A stretch of DNA of 64,000 bases from Pseudomonas alcaligenes (GTDB lineage: Bacteria; Pseudomonadota; Gammaproteobacteria; Pseudomonadales; Pseudomonadaceae): assembly GCF_014490745.1 (NCBI RefSeq), contig NZ_LZEU01000001.1:2321501-2385500 (forward strand), written 5' to 3'. Under the pieces are notes generated by a model, which did no database searches, was not told where the DNA came from, and was given only the letters and a program-made list of their open reading frames with translations. The translations under genes and the position numbers were made by a program. Shown here in pieces: positions 16,491-25,604 of this stretch (positions within the stretch are counted from its first letter, which is position 1; every line of letters begins with the position of its first letter).

Positions 16491-17947
16491 GGCTGGCCTC
16501 CTTCCTTGCTGAGCAGCTCGATCAGCAGGCCGGAGTCCGTCTGCCGGGCACCGATGCGCACCCGGTCCCCGGGCTCGAGGCCGGCGGCCACCTCTGGGCT
16601 GGCCAGCGGAAACGCCATGGTCATGCCGGGCATGTTCAGGCTCTCGAAGGGCCCGTGCTCCAGGGTGACCTGCTGCGCATCCAGGGCGCGAATCACGCCA
16701 TGGGACTCATGCAGCCTCTTCGTACTGTCCTGTTCCGCGCTGCTGGCCATGACACCTTGGAGGCTGGCTTCCGAATCGATCAGGAACTGGCCAGAGGTGA
16801 CGACCGCCTGTCCTTCCTCAAGGCCAGACAACACCTCCAGGCGTCCATCGGCTTCGCGGCCCAGGGTGATTTCCTGTGGGTGGTAGCGCCCGTCGCCGTC
16901 GGCCAGCATCACCAGTGCCCGTTTGCCGGTACGGATTACCGCCTCACTTGGCACAAGCAGCGCGGGCTGCTCGACTCCACTGTTCAGGCTCACGGACGCA
17001 AACATACCGGGGCGTAGCTTGCCAGCAGGGTTGGGCAATTCGCTGCGCACGGTGACCGTACGCGTTTGCGGGTCTGCACTCGGCAACAAGGCGATAATCC
17101 GGCCTTGTAGCGGTTGCCCAGGGAAGGCTGTCAGGGTGGCGCGGATATCGGCCCCAATTTGAACCGTTCCAGCCATTGCTTCGGGTATCGCCGCATCGAG
17201 CCAGACCGTGGACAGCCCATTGACCCGCGCCAGATCCTGCCCGGCTTCGACGGTCATCCCAGCGCGTACCTCCAAGGCTTGGAGCTCGCCGCTGATAGGT
17301 GTGGTGAGGGTTTGCACCGCTCGTGGTATGCCGCTGCGTCGAACCTGTTCGATCAGCGTTTGCGGCATGCCCAGCAGGCGCAGTCGTTCCTGGCCTGCGG
17401 CGATTAGGCGGGTATCACCGGTGAGCAGTACCGCCAGGAACTCCAGCTGGGCTGCGGACCATTCGGGAATCAGGAGGTCGACGAGAGGCGTGCCGGCGGG
17501 CAGTACATCGCCCGGAGCACGCCCGTAGATTCGCTCGACGAATCCGCCAGCGCGGGCCTGGAGGTTTGCCACCTCGCGCTGGTTGTAGGCCAAAGAGCCG
17601 ACCGCTTCGATACTGGAGGGAAGTACCCCGCGGACCACCTTTGAGGTTCGCATCCCAAGGTTTTGCACGGCTTGAGCGGGCACGCTCAGGGCAGACGACT
17701 CCTGTGCAGCCCCCGCGTACTTGGGGACAAGTTCCATATCCATGAAGGGTGATTTGCCCGGTTTATCGAAGCGCTGCTCCGGCTGCATCGGGTCGTACCA
17801 GTAGAGCACTTTGCGCTCATTCGGCTGCGTGCTGCTTGGCATGACGTTATGTCCGGCCTGCCTCTGGGCCAGCCAGTAGCCACCGCCTGCCGCCGCAATC
17901 CCAACGGCCAGCATGGCGACCGCAAAACCAAATGCCGAAACCTTCAT
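16487..17947 (-). CDS. cusB: CusB membrane-fusion protein with C-terminal CusF-like domain
   Basis: This 486-residue periplasmic adaptor is anchored by an N-terminal hydrophobic segment (residues ~5-25). Residues ~45-75 form a heavy-metal-binding domain ([30 protein letters not shown]). Lipoyl, beta-barrel and alpha-hairpin parts of the HlyD fold follow. The last ~75 residues (from [19 protein letters not shown] with NMPGMTMAF) are a CusF-like Cu(I)-binding OB domain, normally a separate protein in enterobacteria. The fusion would deliver copper to the CusA/B pump from within the complex. It is coupled to cusC and cusA by 4-bp overlaps. Confidence 0.94.
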   Translation of the reverse strand: MKVSAFGFAVAMLAVGIAAAGGGYWLAQRQAGHNVMPSSTQPNERKVLYWYDPMQPEQRFDKPGKSPFMDMELVPKYAGAAQESSALSVPAQAVQNLGMRTSKVVRGVLPSSIEAVGSLAYNQREVANLQARAGGFVERIYGRAPGDVLPAGTPLVDLLIPEWSAAQLEFLAVLLTGDTRLIAAGQERLRLLGMPQTLIEQVRRSGIPRAVQTLTTPISGELQALEVRAGMTVEAGQDLARVNGLSTVWLDAAIPEAMAGTVQIGADIRATLTAFPGQPLQGRIIALLPSADPQTRTVTVRSELPNPAGKLRPGMFASVSLNSGVEQPALLVPSEAVIRTGKRALVMLADGDGRYHPQEITLGREADGRLEVLSGLEEGQAVVTSGQFLIDSEASLQGVMASSAEQDSTKRLHESHGVIRALDAQQVTLEHGPFESLNMPGMTMAFPLASPEVAAGLEPGDRVRIGARQTDSGLLIELLSKEGGQP

Positions 17948-19206
17948 TTCAGTCCCTCCACATACGCGTAATACAGGCTTGCGGAGAGCTGGCTCAGCTT
18001 GCGCTGCTGTTCGATCTGCCGCAGCTGCGCCTCGATCAGATCGCGCTTGGCGGTGATGACGGATGTCAGCTGGCTGTTGCCGGCCTGGTAGGCGGCCAGT
18101 TCGAGATCAGAGCGTTTGCTAGCCAGCGGGATCACAGTGCTTTCGGTGCGCGTCAGGGTTCTGCGAAGTTGGTCAAGCTCAGCCAGGCCGCTTTCCAGCT
18201 CGGCCTGATGGGCCCGCAGCAGCACTTCCTGCTCGGCTTCCATCTGCGCCACGCTCTGCTGCTTGGCGTTGATCTTGGGCCCCTGGCGGGTGCCAACAAA
18301 CATCGGAAGGTCGAAGGTGAACTGCACCATCACCATGTCGCCGAACTGGTTGTCGCGGTTGTTGTAGGCAAGCTCAACACCCCAGTCAGGCGTCTTCTCG
18401 GCGATCGCCTCGTCCAGCTCAGCGCTGGCCTCGCCAACCCGGGCCGATGCTGCTCGCAAGTCGGGATGCTGAGCCAAGCGGTGGTGCAAATGCGGAGCTT
18501 CAAGGCTCAGGTTGGGCACGTTGCCGGTCAGAGGTTGATCGGCCTCGTTGCCGATCCAGCGCCGCAGCTTGGCCCGAGCGATCGCCACATCGCGATTCAG
18601 CTCATCTCGCCGATCCTGCAGTGCCAGAGCTTCTTGGTCGGCCTGCAACAGCTCACCAGGCTGAACGCTGCCGCCGGCGATCAGCGATTGCACCGTCGAG
18701 CGGAGCATGTCGATCTGCTGCTCCAGTTGATCGAAGAGGCCAACACTGCGTTCGGCGTAGTAGACATCCAACCAGCTCAATGCCGTCTGGCGCTTGATCT
18801 CCAACTGCATGGCACGTTGCTCGGCTTCGGCCCGCGTCATGGAGGCTTCGGCCAGTTGGCGACGGGCCAGACGCTTGTCGCTGTTGGGGACCTCCTGCAT
18901 GAGTCCAATGCGGCGCATGGTCATGGAGTCACGATTCAGGGTGTAACGGTCAGGGCCTTCGATCGGCAGGTTGTCGATGCCTAGAATCAGCTTGGGATCG
19001 GGCAGGGCGTCTGCGGGCCCTACAGCCTGCTGTGCCGATTCCACTTGCGCCTGGCGCGCGAGGTTCTCAGGGGCACTCTGCTCGGCCAGAGCTTGGGCTC
19101 GTTCGAAGGTTAGGGGCTGCGCCTGCGCGGCAAGCCAGGGAGCTGCCCAGAATGCGGCAGCCAACACGCCGAGATAGCCACGGCGTGGGAAAAGGAAAGT
19201 GGACAT
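17944..19206 (-). CDS. cusC: CusC/CzcC-like outer-membrane efflux protein (TolC family)
   Basis: This 420-residue TolC-family protein has a signal peptide ending near AAQAQ. Two repeated helical-barrel halves follow (LTFERAQALAEQSAPENLARQAQVESAQQ and later DLRAASARVGEASAELDEAIAEK). LMQEVPNSDKRLARRQLAE is typical of CzcC-like members. GGAGGCGAAAGC precedes ATG 19206. It forms the outer-membrane exit of the Cus pump. First gene of the cusCBA unit, unless the small Cys-rich gene 90 bp upstream is co-transcribed. Confidence 0.93.
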   Translation of the reverse strand: MSTFLFPRRGYLGVLAAAFWAAPWLAAQAQPLTFERAQALAEQSAPENLARQAQVESAQQAVGPADALPDPKLILGIDNLPIEGPDRYTLNRDSMTMRRIGLMQEVPNSDKRLARRQLAEASMTRAEAEQRAMQLEIKRQTALSWLDVYYAERSVGLFDQLEQQIDMLRSTVQSLIAGGSVQPGELLQADQEALALQDRRDELNRDVAIARAKLRRWIGNEADQPLTGNVPNLSLEAPHLHHRLAQHPDLRAASARVGEASAELDEAIAEKTPDWGVELAYNNRDNQFGDMVMVQFTFDLPMFVGTRQGPKINAKQQSVAQMEAEQEVLLRAHQAELESGLAELDQLRRTLTRTESTVIPLASKRSDLELAAYQAGNSQLTSVITAKRDLIEAQLRQIEQQRKLSQLSASLYYAYVEGLK

Positions 19207-19298
19207 GCTTTCGCCTCCAATGCGATTGATCGAGGTCGAGACAACGAAACGTGGCCGCGACGATGCGCCTGACTGTAAGGCGCGTGATGATCACTGCA

Positions 19299-19643
19299 TT
19301 AGACGAAACGAGGAGGGCGCCAGAGTCCTGCAGGCTCTCGCTTAATCACCGACTGGGTCAGCAATATTTCGGGGCGTGAGAGGAGAGGGGATATGCTCTT
19401 GATCACGGTGGTCTGGAGAAGCCCTCCGGTTTTGCATTCCTGACCGGACTTGCAGGGGGACTTACTGGCCAGCCCATCGGACTTGTCCATTTGTTCGCAG
19501 CAAGGAGCATCAGCCGTTGCATGGTTCTGATGATCGGCGCTCTGCATCGGGCAAGGTTGTGCCGGCATGCTGAAAGCCACACCGCCGAAGGTCGGCAGCA
19601 CGAGGCTAGCAATCATTAGCAGGATCAATCCAATCCGACGCAC
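19299..19643 (-). CDS. Small Cys/Met/His-rich exported protein upstream of cusCBA
   Basis: This 114-residue protein starts at GTG 19643 and has an N-terminal hydrophobic signal/anchor (residues 3-25). Residues 28-75 contain PCPMQSADHQNH, APCCEQMDK, SPCKSGQECK, with six cysteines plus Met and His. The C-terminus is LWRPPRFV. Small proteins of this type often precede metal RND operons in Pseudomonas. I do not recognise a named family with certainty. A periplasmic copper- or silver-binding role is inferred from composition and position. It shares direction with cusCBA. Confidence 0.7.
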   Translation of the reverse strand: MRRIGLILLMIASLVLPTFGGVAFSMPAQPCPMQSADHQNHATADAPCCEQMDKSDGLASKSPCKSGQECKTGGLLQTTVIKSISPLLSRPEILLTQSVIKREPAGLWRPPRFV

Positions 19644-19728
19644 AGCAATTCACCAGGCGGGGCGATAGGGCGACGATAGCAGATTGCCCCGAGGCATGAG
19701 CGTTCCTTTTGACGATAACAGCACTTCG

Positions 19729-19742
19729 TTGATTTGGATCAA
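19729..19742. promoter_or_regulatory. Perfect Anr/FNR box
   Basis: TTGAT-TTGG-ATCAA fits exactly the Anr/FNR consensus TTGAT-N4-ATCAA. It lies in the divergent region between the Cys-rich gene (start 19643) and the AraC regulator, so oxygen status may control the cus region or the regulator. Confidence 0.75.
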
Positions 19743-19789
19743 ATAGAGTGTCATTCGGAGTAGGGTGCGGAAAACAGAGGAACTATCAG

Positions 19790-20518
19790 GTGATTGCATC
19801 ACAGAGCGCCAGCTGGCACGGCAAAGCCTGGGTATCTCCAGGTTTCGGGGTGTTTTTAGGGCAGGTAGGCAATCATGATTGGCACCGCCACATGGCTCAC
19901 CAGATCACCATTGGTATCAACCACGACTTGACGGTGACTACACCTGGTAGCCACGTCACGGCCCGAGCCATTTGCATTCAAGCGGGCGTCACTCATCGAA
20001 TCGAAGCAGTCGAGGTTATTTCGATTTACCTTGATGCACTTTCTGAGGAGGCACGGGCATTCACTGCCTCTACGAGCATCTTGCCTATCGATGTGCAAAG
20101 CATTTTGTCTCTGCAGACACTATTGGCAACTCCCTGTATCACCGCACAGAAAATGCGGGGAGCGGTTCGCCAATTTCTTAATCTCACCGATCTACCAATC
20201 ATCGATCCACGGCTGCAACTTGTCCTGGAAGCCTTGAACGAGCCCACCAATGGCAGACAAGAACTGGCAGATCTGATGCACCTGTCGACGACTCGCTTTT
20301 CTCATTGGTTTGTTGAACAGACTGGCTTGCCATTGCGCAGCTACCGTAAGTGGCTTCGCCTGGTCGCTGCGTTACAACTCATTACTGCTGGCCAAAGTCT
20401 GACAGGGGCCGCCCATGCAGCAGGATTCTCGGATTCCGCGCACTTTTCTCGCACCTTTCGCAGCCTCTTTGGCCTCGATCCTTCTTCAGCTCTGAGCCAG
20501 GTCAGTCTCAGCAGCTGA
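19790..20518 (+). CDS. AraC-family transcriptional regulator
   Basis: The protein has ~242 residues. The N-terminal half is cupin-like (HDWHRHMAHQITIGINHD, with a His cluster able to bind ligand or metal). The C-terminal ~100 residues hold two helix-turn-helices: LADLMHLSTTRFSHWFVEQTG and SLTGAAHAAGFSDSAHFSRTFRSLFGL. Recognition and RNA-polymerase contact residues of AraC are visible. GTG 19790 was chosen because AGAGGA lies 8 bp upstream; a GTG at 19748 has no such site and overlaps the Anr-box promoter zone. It probably regulates the divergent cus genes or the downstream hydroxylase gene. Confidence 0.85.
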   Translation: MIASQSASWHGKAWVSPGFGVFLGQVGNHDWHRHMAHQITIGINHDLTVTTPGSHVTARAICIQAGVTHRIEAVEVISIYLDALSEEARAFTASTSILPIDVQSILSLQTLLATPCITAQKMRGAVRQFLNLTDLPIIDPRLQLVLEALNEPTNGRQELADLMHLSTTRFSHWFVEQTGLPLRSYRKWLRLVAALQLITAGQSLTGAAHAAGFSDSAHFSRTFRSLFGLDPSSALSQVSLSS

Positions 20519-20589
20519 GATCAGCTTTTTTGTTCAAGCCAGAACCCTGGGGGCCGCTTAACGTAGGGTCATCAAGAAGAGGGGGCCGC

Positions 20590-21489
20590 ATGATGAACAA
20601 TTGCTTAAGATTCATGATCCGCTGGTTCAGCTATCCCGTCATATTTGGCGGTACGGCTGGCTGGATGATCTGGCAGCTATACGAGGGCTTGCCATATTGG
20701 CCCAGCACAGCCCTGATTGCCGTAGTCGGAATTATTCTGGTCGCCATGCTGGAGCGTCTACAACCGTTCCGTCAGAGCTGGCTTGCCGACCACCACGATA
20801 CACTGACCGATCTGCTCCACCTGATCGTGAATCTGTCCGTCATCCAGTTCACCGCTGCGGTTCTGGCTCGGCTGGGCGATTGGGTGCCTGACGCTGCGCG
20901 TACCTTCCCAACGGATCTGCCGCTGTGGTGCAAGCTACTCATCGTAGCCATGGTTTTGGATCTCAGTCTCTACGGCATGCACCGACTCAGCCACTACATG
21001 CCTTGGCTATGGCACCTGCATGAACCCCATCACAGTGCAGAGCGACTTTACTGGATGAATGGCGAGCGTCGACATCCACTACACGCGGCGATCATGGCGG
21101 GCCCTGGACTCTTGGTGCTCTTCGCGATGGGAACACCTTCATCTCTCGTCGCAACCTGGTTTGGCATCCTGACAGTACATCTTGCATTTCAGCATTCCAA
21201 TCTGGACTACTCGCTAGGCTGGATGAGCAATGTGATTGGCGTTGCTGAGACACACCGCTGGCACCACAAGCGTGAGTTTGAAGATGCTCAGGTTAACTTC
21301 GGCGAGTTCTTGCTCCTGTGGGATCACCTGTTTAGGACCTTCTACGCTGGAACAGACAAGCTCGGCGATGCCCAGGTAGGGCTACAAGAGCGTGACTACC
21401 CAACGGCATATGGGGCTCAACTGGTAGCTCCGTTTAAGCGGATGTCCCAAACTCGCCGGACTCGCAACACTCATTCGGCACGAAGCTAG
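20590..21489 (+). CDS. Sterol desaturase/fatty acid hydroxylase superfamily membrane enzyme
   Basis: This 299-residue membrane protein has about four to five hydrophobic helices. The diiron His motifs of the family are present: HRLSH (~residue 132), HEPHH (~152), QHSN and HRWHH (~225). The reaction would be O2-dependent hydroxylation or desaturation of a membrane lipid; the substrate is unknown. Start ATG 20590 (with a second ATG at 20593) is preceded by AGAGGGGGCC. It follows the AraC gene by 71 bp and is probably co-transcribed. Membrane-lipid change under metal stress is a possible role. Confidence 0.88.
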   Translation: MMNNCLRFMIRWFSYPVIFGGTAGWMIWQLYEGLPYWPSTALIAVVGIILVAMLERLQPFRQSWLADHHDTLTDLLHLIVNLSVIQFTAAVLARLGDWVPDAARTFPTDLPLWCKLLIVAMVLDLSLYGMHRLSHYMPWLWHLHEPHHSAERLYWMNGERRHPLHAAIMAGPGLLVLFAMGTPSSLVATWFGILTVHLAFQHSNLDYSLGWMSNVIGVAETHRWHHKREFEDAQVNFGEFLLLWDHLFRTFYAGTDKLGDAQVGLQERDYPTAYGAQLVAPFKRMSQTRRTRNTHSARS

Positions 21490-21907
21490 CCAGAGTCCGG
21501 TAAACCAGAAGCGGGTGGAGCTGGTTGAATCCCAGACCCCATCCGTTGGTGTGGAAGCTTTGTTGGTGCCTCTAGAACTCAGCCTATCAGCGGTCTCGAT
21601 GCATTTCAGGCATTGCCTTCAAAAGCCCCAATGAAGTCTAAGTTGCCTCCGGTATTGGCGCCCGTGCTGCGACCGCTGTGCATGTTGAATATGCCGGAGA
21701 TGCGCAGTCACCGCCTGCGTCGCGAATTCGTCACCACTTATCTTGCTCGAGATCAAGCGCCAGGCTGGCCGCAGGATGATGGCAACGTCCATGGTGACAC
21801 AGAGGAGGTAGAGCCCTCGGGGCAAGCGCGGCAGGGCTATGGGGCAGGCCATAGCCCTCTGCACTACACTGCCAATAGTGTTTAGTTCTCCACGGACGGA
21901 AGAAACT
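21490..21907. other. Gene-poor relic region before the DUF3302 gene
   Basis: No convincing gene is present. It contains the first copy of a diverged duplicated segment (21557-21650) whose partner lies at 22453-22634. Short open frames here lack family motifs and good ribosome-binding sites. Confidence 0.5.
21557..21650 (+). repeat. Duplicated relic segment, copy 1 (internally deleted)
   Basis: Starting at GCTTTGTTGGTGCC, the sequence parallels copy 2 at 22453 through TATCAGCGGTCTCGATGCAT. It then jumps to CATTGCCTTC...AAGTTGCCT, which in copy 2 lies ~85 bp further on. The pattern suggests an old duplication with a deletion in this copy. Confidence 0.65.
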
Positions 21908-22272
21908 TTGCTCGATTACTTTGAACTGGGTTTATTGATTTTGTTGGGTTGGTACTGTTTTACGGGATGATTGTTATCCATGACATCCCTTGCGAAATTG
22001 CCAGGCAGCGCAACCACCCCCATCAGGATTCGATCCATGCCGCCGGCTGGGTCAGTATGTTCACATTGCATGCACTCTGGCCGTTCCTGTGGATATGGGC
22101 GACCCTTTACCGGGAAGACCGCGGCTGGGGCTTTGGCGATGGCAGCCCGCAAAGCCGTGTCGTTCGCCTAGAGCAACAAGTAGCTGAACTACAACAGCGT
22201 ATCGAACGGTTGGAGGAGTATGCAGGGGAGGCACTAGATTCGGGTGAGATCGATTCCTGCGAGAGAATCTGA
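21908..22272 (+). pseudogene. DUF3302-family inner-membrane protein, frameshifted
   Basis: From TTG 21908 one frame reads LLDYFELGLLILLGW and then stops. From ~21949 the next frame reads VLFYGMIVIHDIPCEIARQR and continues to 22272 with GWVSMFTLHALWPFLWIWATLY. Together they give an intact DUF3302 protein: two membrane helices plus a C-terminal coiled coil (VVRLEQQVAELQQRIERLEE). A missing single base near 21946 explains the break. The ATG-like start is also degraded to TTG. The usual HlyD-type partner gene is not downstream. It is either a decaying gene or a sequencing error; an internal TTG start at 21949 would lose the first helix. Confidence 0.7.
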
Positions 22273-22452
22273 GCGATGGACTTTTGCGCGTACTCACCGT
22301 CTTAGGTGATTTGTCGATCAATATCGTGATCGTCTCGGATTGAGTCGATCTGCCGTCAGGCACCGCAGGTCGTACGGACAACAGTAATCAGGACATTCAC
22401 TATGTCCGCCTAATCGCATGAGCCTCGTTGGGTACCAAGGCTGTGGATGACA

Positions 22453-22634
22453 GCTTTGTTGGCACCCCTGAGTTCGGCCTTATCAGCGGCCTCGGTGCAT
22501 ATCAGATATTTCCACTATAAGCCGTTATTATTGATGGAAGAGACCAGGAGCGATGTCCCACATTGACTTCCAAGAAGCAGATGGAGTCCCACATTGCCTT
22601 CTAAAACACCAACAAAGTCCCAAGTTGCCTTCCA
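22453..22634 (+). repeat. Duplicated relic segment, copy 2
   Basis: It begins GCTTTGTTGGCACC and passes through TATCAGCGGCCTCGGTGCAT, similar to copy 1 at 21557. It retains an extra ~85 bp that copy 1 lacks, then shares CATTGCCTTCTAAAACACC and AAGTTGCCT. The two copies flank the frameshifted DUF3302 gene as direct repeats. Confidence 0.65.
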
Positions 22635-22685
22635 AGGCGATCAAAAAACAGGTCCAATCCGGCCAAAAGTCCCAGACTGCCTACC
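22556..22685 (+). repeat. Iterons TCCCAnnTTGCCTTCC, transposon-end-like
   Basis: Four related 16-mers start at 22556, 22587, 22618 and 22670 (TCCCACATTGACTTCC, TCCCACATTGCCTTCT, TCCCAAGTTGCCTTCC, TCCCAGACTGCCTACC). The first three are spaced exactly 31 bp. Multiple same-direction sites at one end resemble TnsB/TniA-type transposase-binding sites. No transposase gene is nearby, so this may be an end relic. Confidence 0.55.
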
Positions 22686-23131
22686 GCGAAAGTTTAACCC
22701 AATGCAGCGTTAAGGAGCAGCAGGATCCTGAAGCTCGTAAACGGCGCATTCCTGAAATGCTACGATATTTAACATAATATACATTATGCGAAGTATCTGT
22801 AGTTCGCTTCAGCGGCATCGGGAGCTTCGTAATCAACCGCCCTGACTGGCGCACGATTAGCGCCCATTGCTGAACTCTGTGGATCGAGTTCCTGCCTGAG
22901 TCTGAATGTTTGCTCAATTGAGCTGCTCAGTGCGCTACAGATCCACTGGCACCTCGGTTCAAATTGCTCCACGAGTTTTATCGCATTCCACATGACATCA
23001 CCGCATGCAGTTTTCTCGTAAAACCATCGAGAACGGACTTTCCTAGCCTGAGCTTCCAGATTCCGGCCAATGTCCGACTACGCTATGTGGCGTATCTATG
23101 CGCTGCGCCAAGCATCCTGAGGACGCTCGCC

Positions 23132-24073
23132 ATGACAGTGAAGTCTGACCTCGAATCAATCCCAGACCCTGCTGAGCAGCCAGCGTCGACTGCGGCGAAT
23201 CACCGACGGTCATTCACGTCTCAACGTTTCCGTCGTGGGCTGCTGGGGCTTCTGGGCATTTGCCTATTGCTTGGAGCTGCCATCCCCGCGTGGCGCCACC
23301 TCTACCCCGCCACCGCTGCCAATGGCTGGACGTCCAGCGTATATCTGGACGGCATCGAACGCGCCAGCGCACTGCTTTACGATGACAATGGCGGCCTATA
23401 TGTCAGCCAGGAGATCCAGGATAGCCAAGGGCGGATCCTTCAGCTCTATGCCAACGGGCAGACCAGGCGCGTGATCGAGGGTCTCTCCAAGCCTGATGGC
23501 ATGGCGGGCTACCGTGACGGAGTTGTATACAGCCAGGAGCAGGGCGAGCACCCGGTTATCTGGATGAACGAGCAGGGTTCGCGCGAGTTGTTCACTGCCG
23601 ACAGCGTCGAAGGCCTGGCCAGCGATGGCCGCTATCTCTATGCCGTCGAGGATCTGCATGGAATCGGACGACTCCTGCGCTATGACTTCGAATCCGATAG
23701 CGTCACCACCTTGCGCAGCGGCCTGGACGAAGCCGAGTCCATTGCCAATTGCCCGGACGGCCGCTTCTTCTACACAGAGAAAACGCTGGGTCATATCCGC
23801 CAACTGATCGGCAACGGCTCAGACCCTGTGGTGCTGGATGGCCTGCACGAGCCAGGCTTTCTCCTGTGCAACAAGGAGGGCCTATGGATCACTGAGGACG
23901 CCACCCATATGGCCCGTGTGCTGCTCTGGCAGGGGGCGGACAGGCTGATCACAGTGCTGAGCCACCTGCGCTCCCCCCAGACAATTGTCGAGGTCGCCCC
24001 CGGTCATTACCTGCTAGCCGAACAAGGGCGAAACCGCATCCTGCAGCTCAGTCGGCAAGAGTCGCAGCCCTGA
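23132..24073 (+). CDS. Membrane-anchored beta-propeller (NHL/SMP-30-like) protein
   Basis: This 313-residue protein has a cytoplasmic N-terminal ~40 residues and one membrane helix (GLLGLLGICLLLGAAIPAW). A periplasmic domain of repeated ~45-residue blades follows (LYVSQEIQDSQGRILQLYANG, GLSKPDGMAGYRDGVVY, GLASDGRYLYAVEDL, GLWITEDATHMARVLLW). Such folds act as lactonases, sugar-binding or scaffold domains; no catalytic set is evident. ATG 23132 follows GAGGA; upstream in-frame sequence to 22964 has no signal. It precedes, in the same direction, a sugar-nucleotide and glycosyltransferase cluster and may be its periplasmic accessory protein. Confidence 0.7.
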   Translation: MTVKSDLESIPDPAEQPASTAANHRRSFTSQRFRRGLLGLLGICLLLGAAIPAWRHLYPATAANGWTSSVYLDGIERASALLYDDNGGLYVSQEIQDSQGRILQLYANGQTRRVIEGLSKPDGMAGYRDGVVYSQEQGEHPVIWMNEQGSRELFTADSVEGLASDGRYLYAVEDLHGIGRLLRYDFESDSVTTLRSGLDEAESIANCPDGRFFYTEKTLGHIRQLIGNGSDPVVLDGLHEPGFLLCNKEGLWITEDATHMARVLLWQGADRLITVLSHLRSPQTIVEVAPGHYLLAEQGRNRILQLSRQESQP

Positions 24074-24260
24074 GGCGAGTTGGAGGTTCAGCCTCTGACA
24101 CGCAGCCGCAACGAAACACTCCTACAGTAGCTCGCGGGGGCATTTGACATGAATCTCACATTTGCTGAGCTAGGATTCTGAGGCGCTTGGAGAACTGGCA
24201 CGACGGCAGGGTTGAGTTCCCCGGTCGGCCTTACAAGGGACAAGAAGAGTTAGGCGCTGG

Positions 24261-25604
24261 ATGAAAATAACCATTTTTGGAACTGGCTATGTCGGCCTCA
24301 CCCAGGCGGCCTGTCTGGCAGAAGTCGGTCATACGGTCTGCTGTATCGACATCGACGAACAGCGTATCGCCCGCCTCAATCGAGGCGAGTCGCCGATCTA
24401 CGAGCCCGGTCTCGAAGCTCTGCTCCAGAGCAACCTCGCCGCCGGGCGCCTGCGCTTCAGTACGGACACCGCCGCAGGTGTTGACTTCGCCAAGGTCATT
24501 TTCATCGCGGTGGGTACACCGCCCGGCGTAGATGGCAGCGCCGACCTCCAGCACGTCTTCGCGGTGGCCGAAACCGTCGCCGCACACGCCACCGAGGCCA
24601 AGGTGGTGATCAACAAGTCCACCTCTCCGGTCGGTACCGCGCAACGCCTCAAGGCCCTGCTGGATCAGACTCTGGCACGACGCGGCCGGGCTTATGACAT
24701 GCGTGTGATTGCCAACCCCGAGTTTCTCAAGGAAGGTTCAGCAGTCGAGGACTGCATGCGCCCCGAGCGCATCATCATCGGCATTGACGGCACCCAGGAC
24801 ATCGACCTGTTCCGCGAGCTGTACAACCCCTTCAGCCGCAATCACGAAAAGCTCATCGTCATGGACAGCCGTAGTGCTGAGCTGAGCAAGTACGCGGCCA
24901 ACAGCATGCTAGCCACCAAGATTTCTTTCATCAACGAGATGGCCAACCTTGCCGAACGTCTCGGTGCAGACATTGAAATGGTGCGCAAGGGCATCGGCTC
25001 CGACTCACGCATTGGCTACGACTTCATCTATGCAGGCTGCGGCTATGGCGGCTCATGCTTCCCGAAGGATATCCAGGCGCTGCAACGCACGGCTGCCGAG
25101 GTGGGTTACCACCCACAACTGCTGGAGGCCGTGGAGTCGATCAACCAGCGGCAGAAGCACAAGGTCTTCGAGAACATCCTGCGCCACTACAACGGCGACC
25201 TTAGCGGCAAGACCTTCGCCCTCTGGGGCCTGTCCTTCAAGCCCAATACCGACGATATGCGCGAGGCACCGAGCCGGGTTCTGCTCGACGCGCTGTGGTC
25301 ATCCGGTGCGCGCGTCCATGCCTTTGACCCCGAAGCCATGCCGGAAGCCCGGCGCATCTACGGTGAGCGCGATGACCTGCACCTGGTCGAATCCAAGGAG
25401 GCGGCACTCGACGGCGCCCATGCGCTGGTGATCCTCACCGAGTGGCTGAACTTCCGCATCGCAGATTTCGGCCAGATCCACCAGCACCTGGGCGACAAGG
25501 TGGTGTTCGATGGTCGCAACATGTTCGACCCCGAGAGCGTGGCCCGCGAAGGGCTGGCGTACTACTCCATCGGCCGCACGGTGGCGGGAGTGAAGCCGGC
25601 ATGA
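24261..25604 (+). CDS. ugd: UDP-glucose 6-dehydrogenase
   Basis: This 447-residue cytosolic NAD-dependent enzyme converts UDP-glucose to UDP-glucuronate. The N-terminal dinucleotide fold shows FGTGYVGLTQAACLAEVGH. The central helix carries NPEFLKEGSAVEDCMRPERI. The catalytic cysteine lies in GCGYGGSCFPKDIQAL (~residue 264), and the C-terminal UDP-binding domain includes GLSFKPNTDDMREAPS. The length is normal. The stop overlaps the next start (ATGA), so the epimerase is translationally coupled and should use the UDP-glucuronate made here. Confidence 0.96.
   Translation: MKITIFGTGYVGLTQAACLAEVGHTVCCIDIDEQRIARLNRGESPIYEPGLEALLQSNLAAGRLRFSTDTAAGVDFAKVIFIAVGTPPGVDGSADLQHVFAVAETVAAHATEAKVVINKSTSPVGTAQRLKALLDQTLARRGRAYDMRVIANPEFLKEGSAVEDCMRPERIIIGIDGTQDIDLFRELYNPFSRNHEKLIVMDSRSAELSKYAANSMLATKISFINEMANLAERLGADIEMVRKGIGSDSRIGYDFIYAGCGYGGSCFPKDIQALQRTAAEVGYHPQLLEAVESINQRQKHKVFENILRHYNGDLSGKTFALWGLSFKPNTDDMREAPSRVLLDALWSSGARVHAFDPEAMPEARRIYGERDDLHLVESKEAALDGAHALVILTEWLNFRIADFGQIHQHLGDKVVFDGRNMFDPESVAREGLAYYSIGRTVAGVKPA

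Larger units (their letters stand above)
22273..23131. other. 859-bp region without a clear gene; repeats and transposon-end-like iterons
   Basis: It holds copy 2 of the duplicated segment, four iterons (22556-22685) and an AT-rich dyad CATAAT-ATAC-ATTATG at 22773-22788 that could be an operator. A frame open from 22964 joins the downstream propeller gene but lacks signal features. No intact gene was recognised. Confidence 0.5.
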
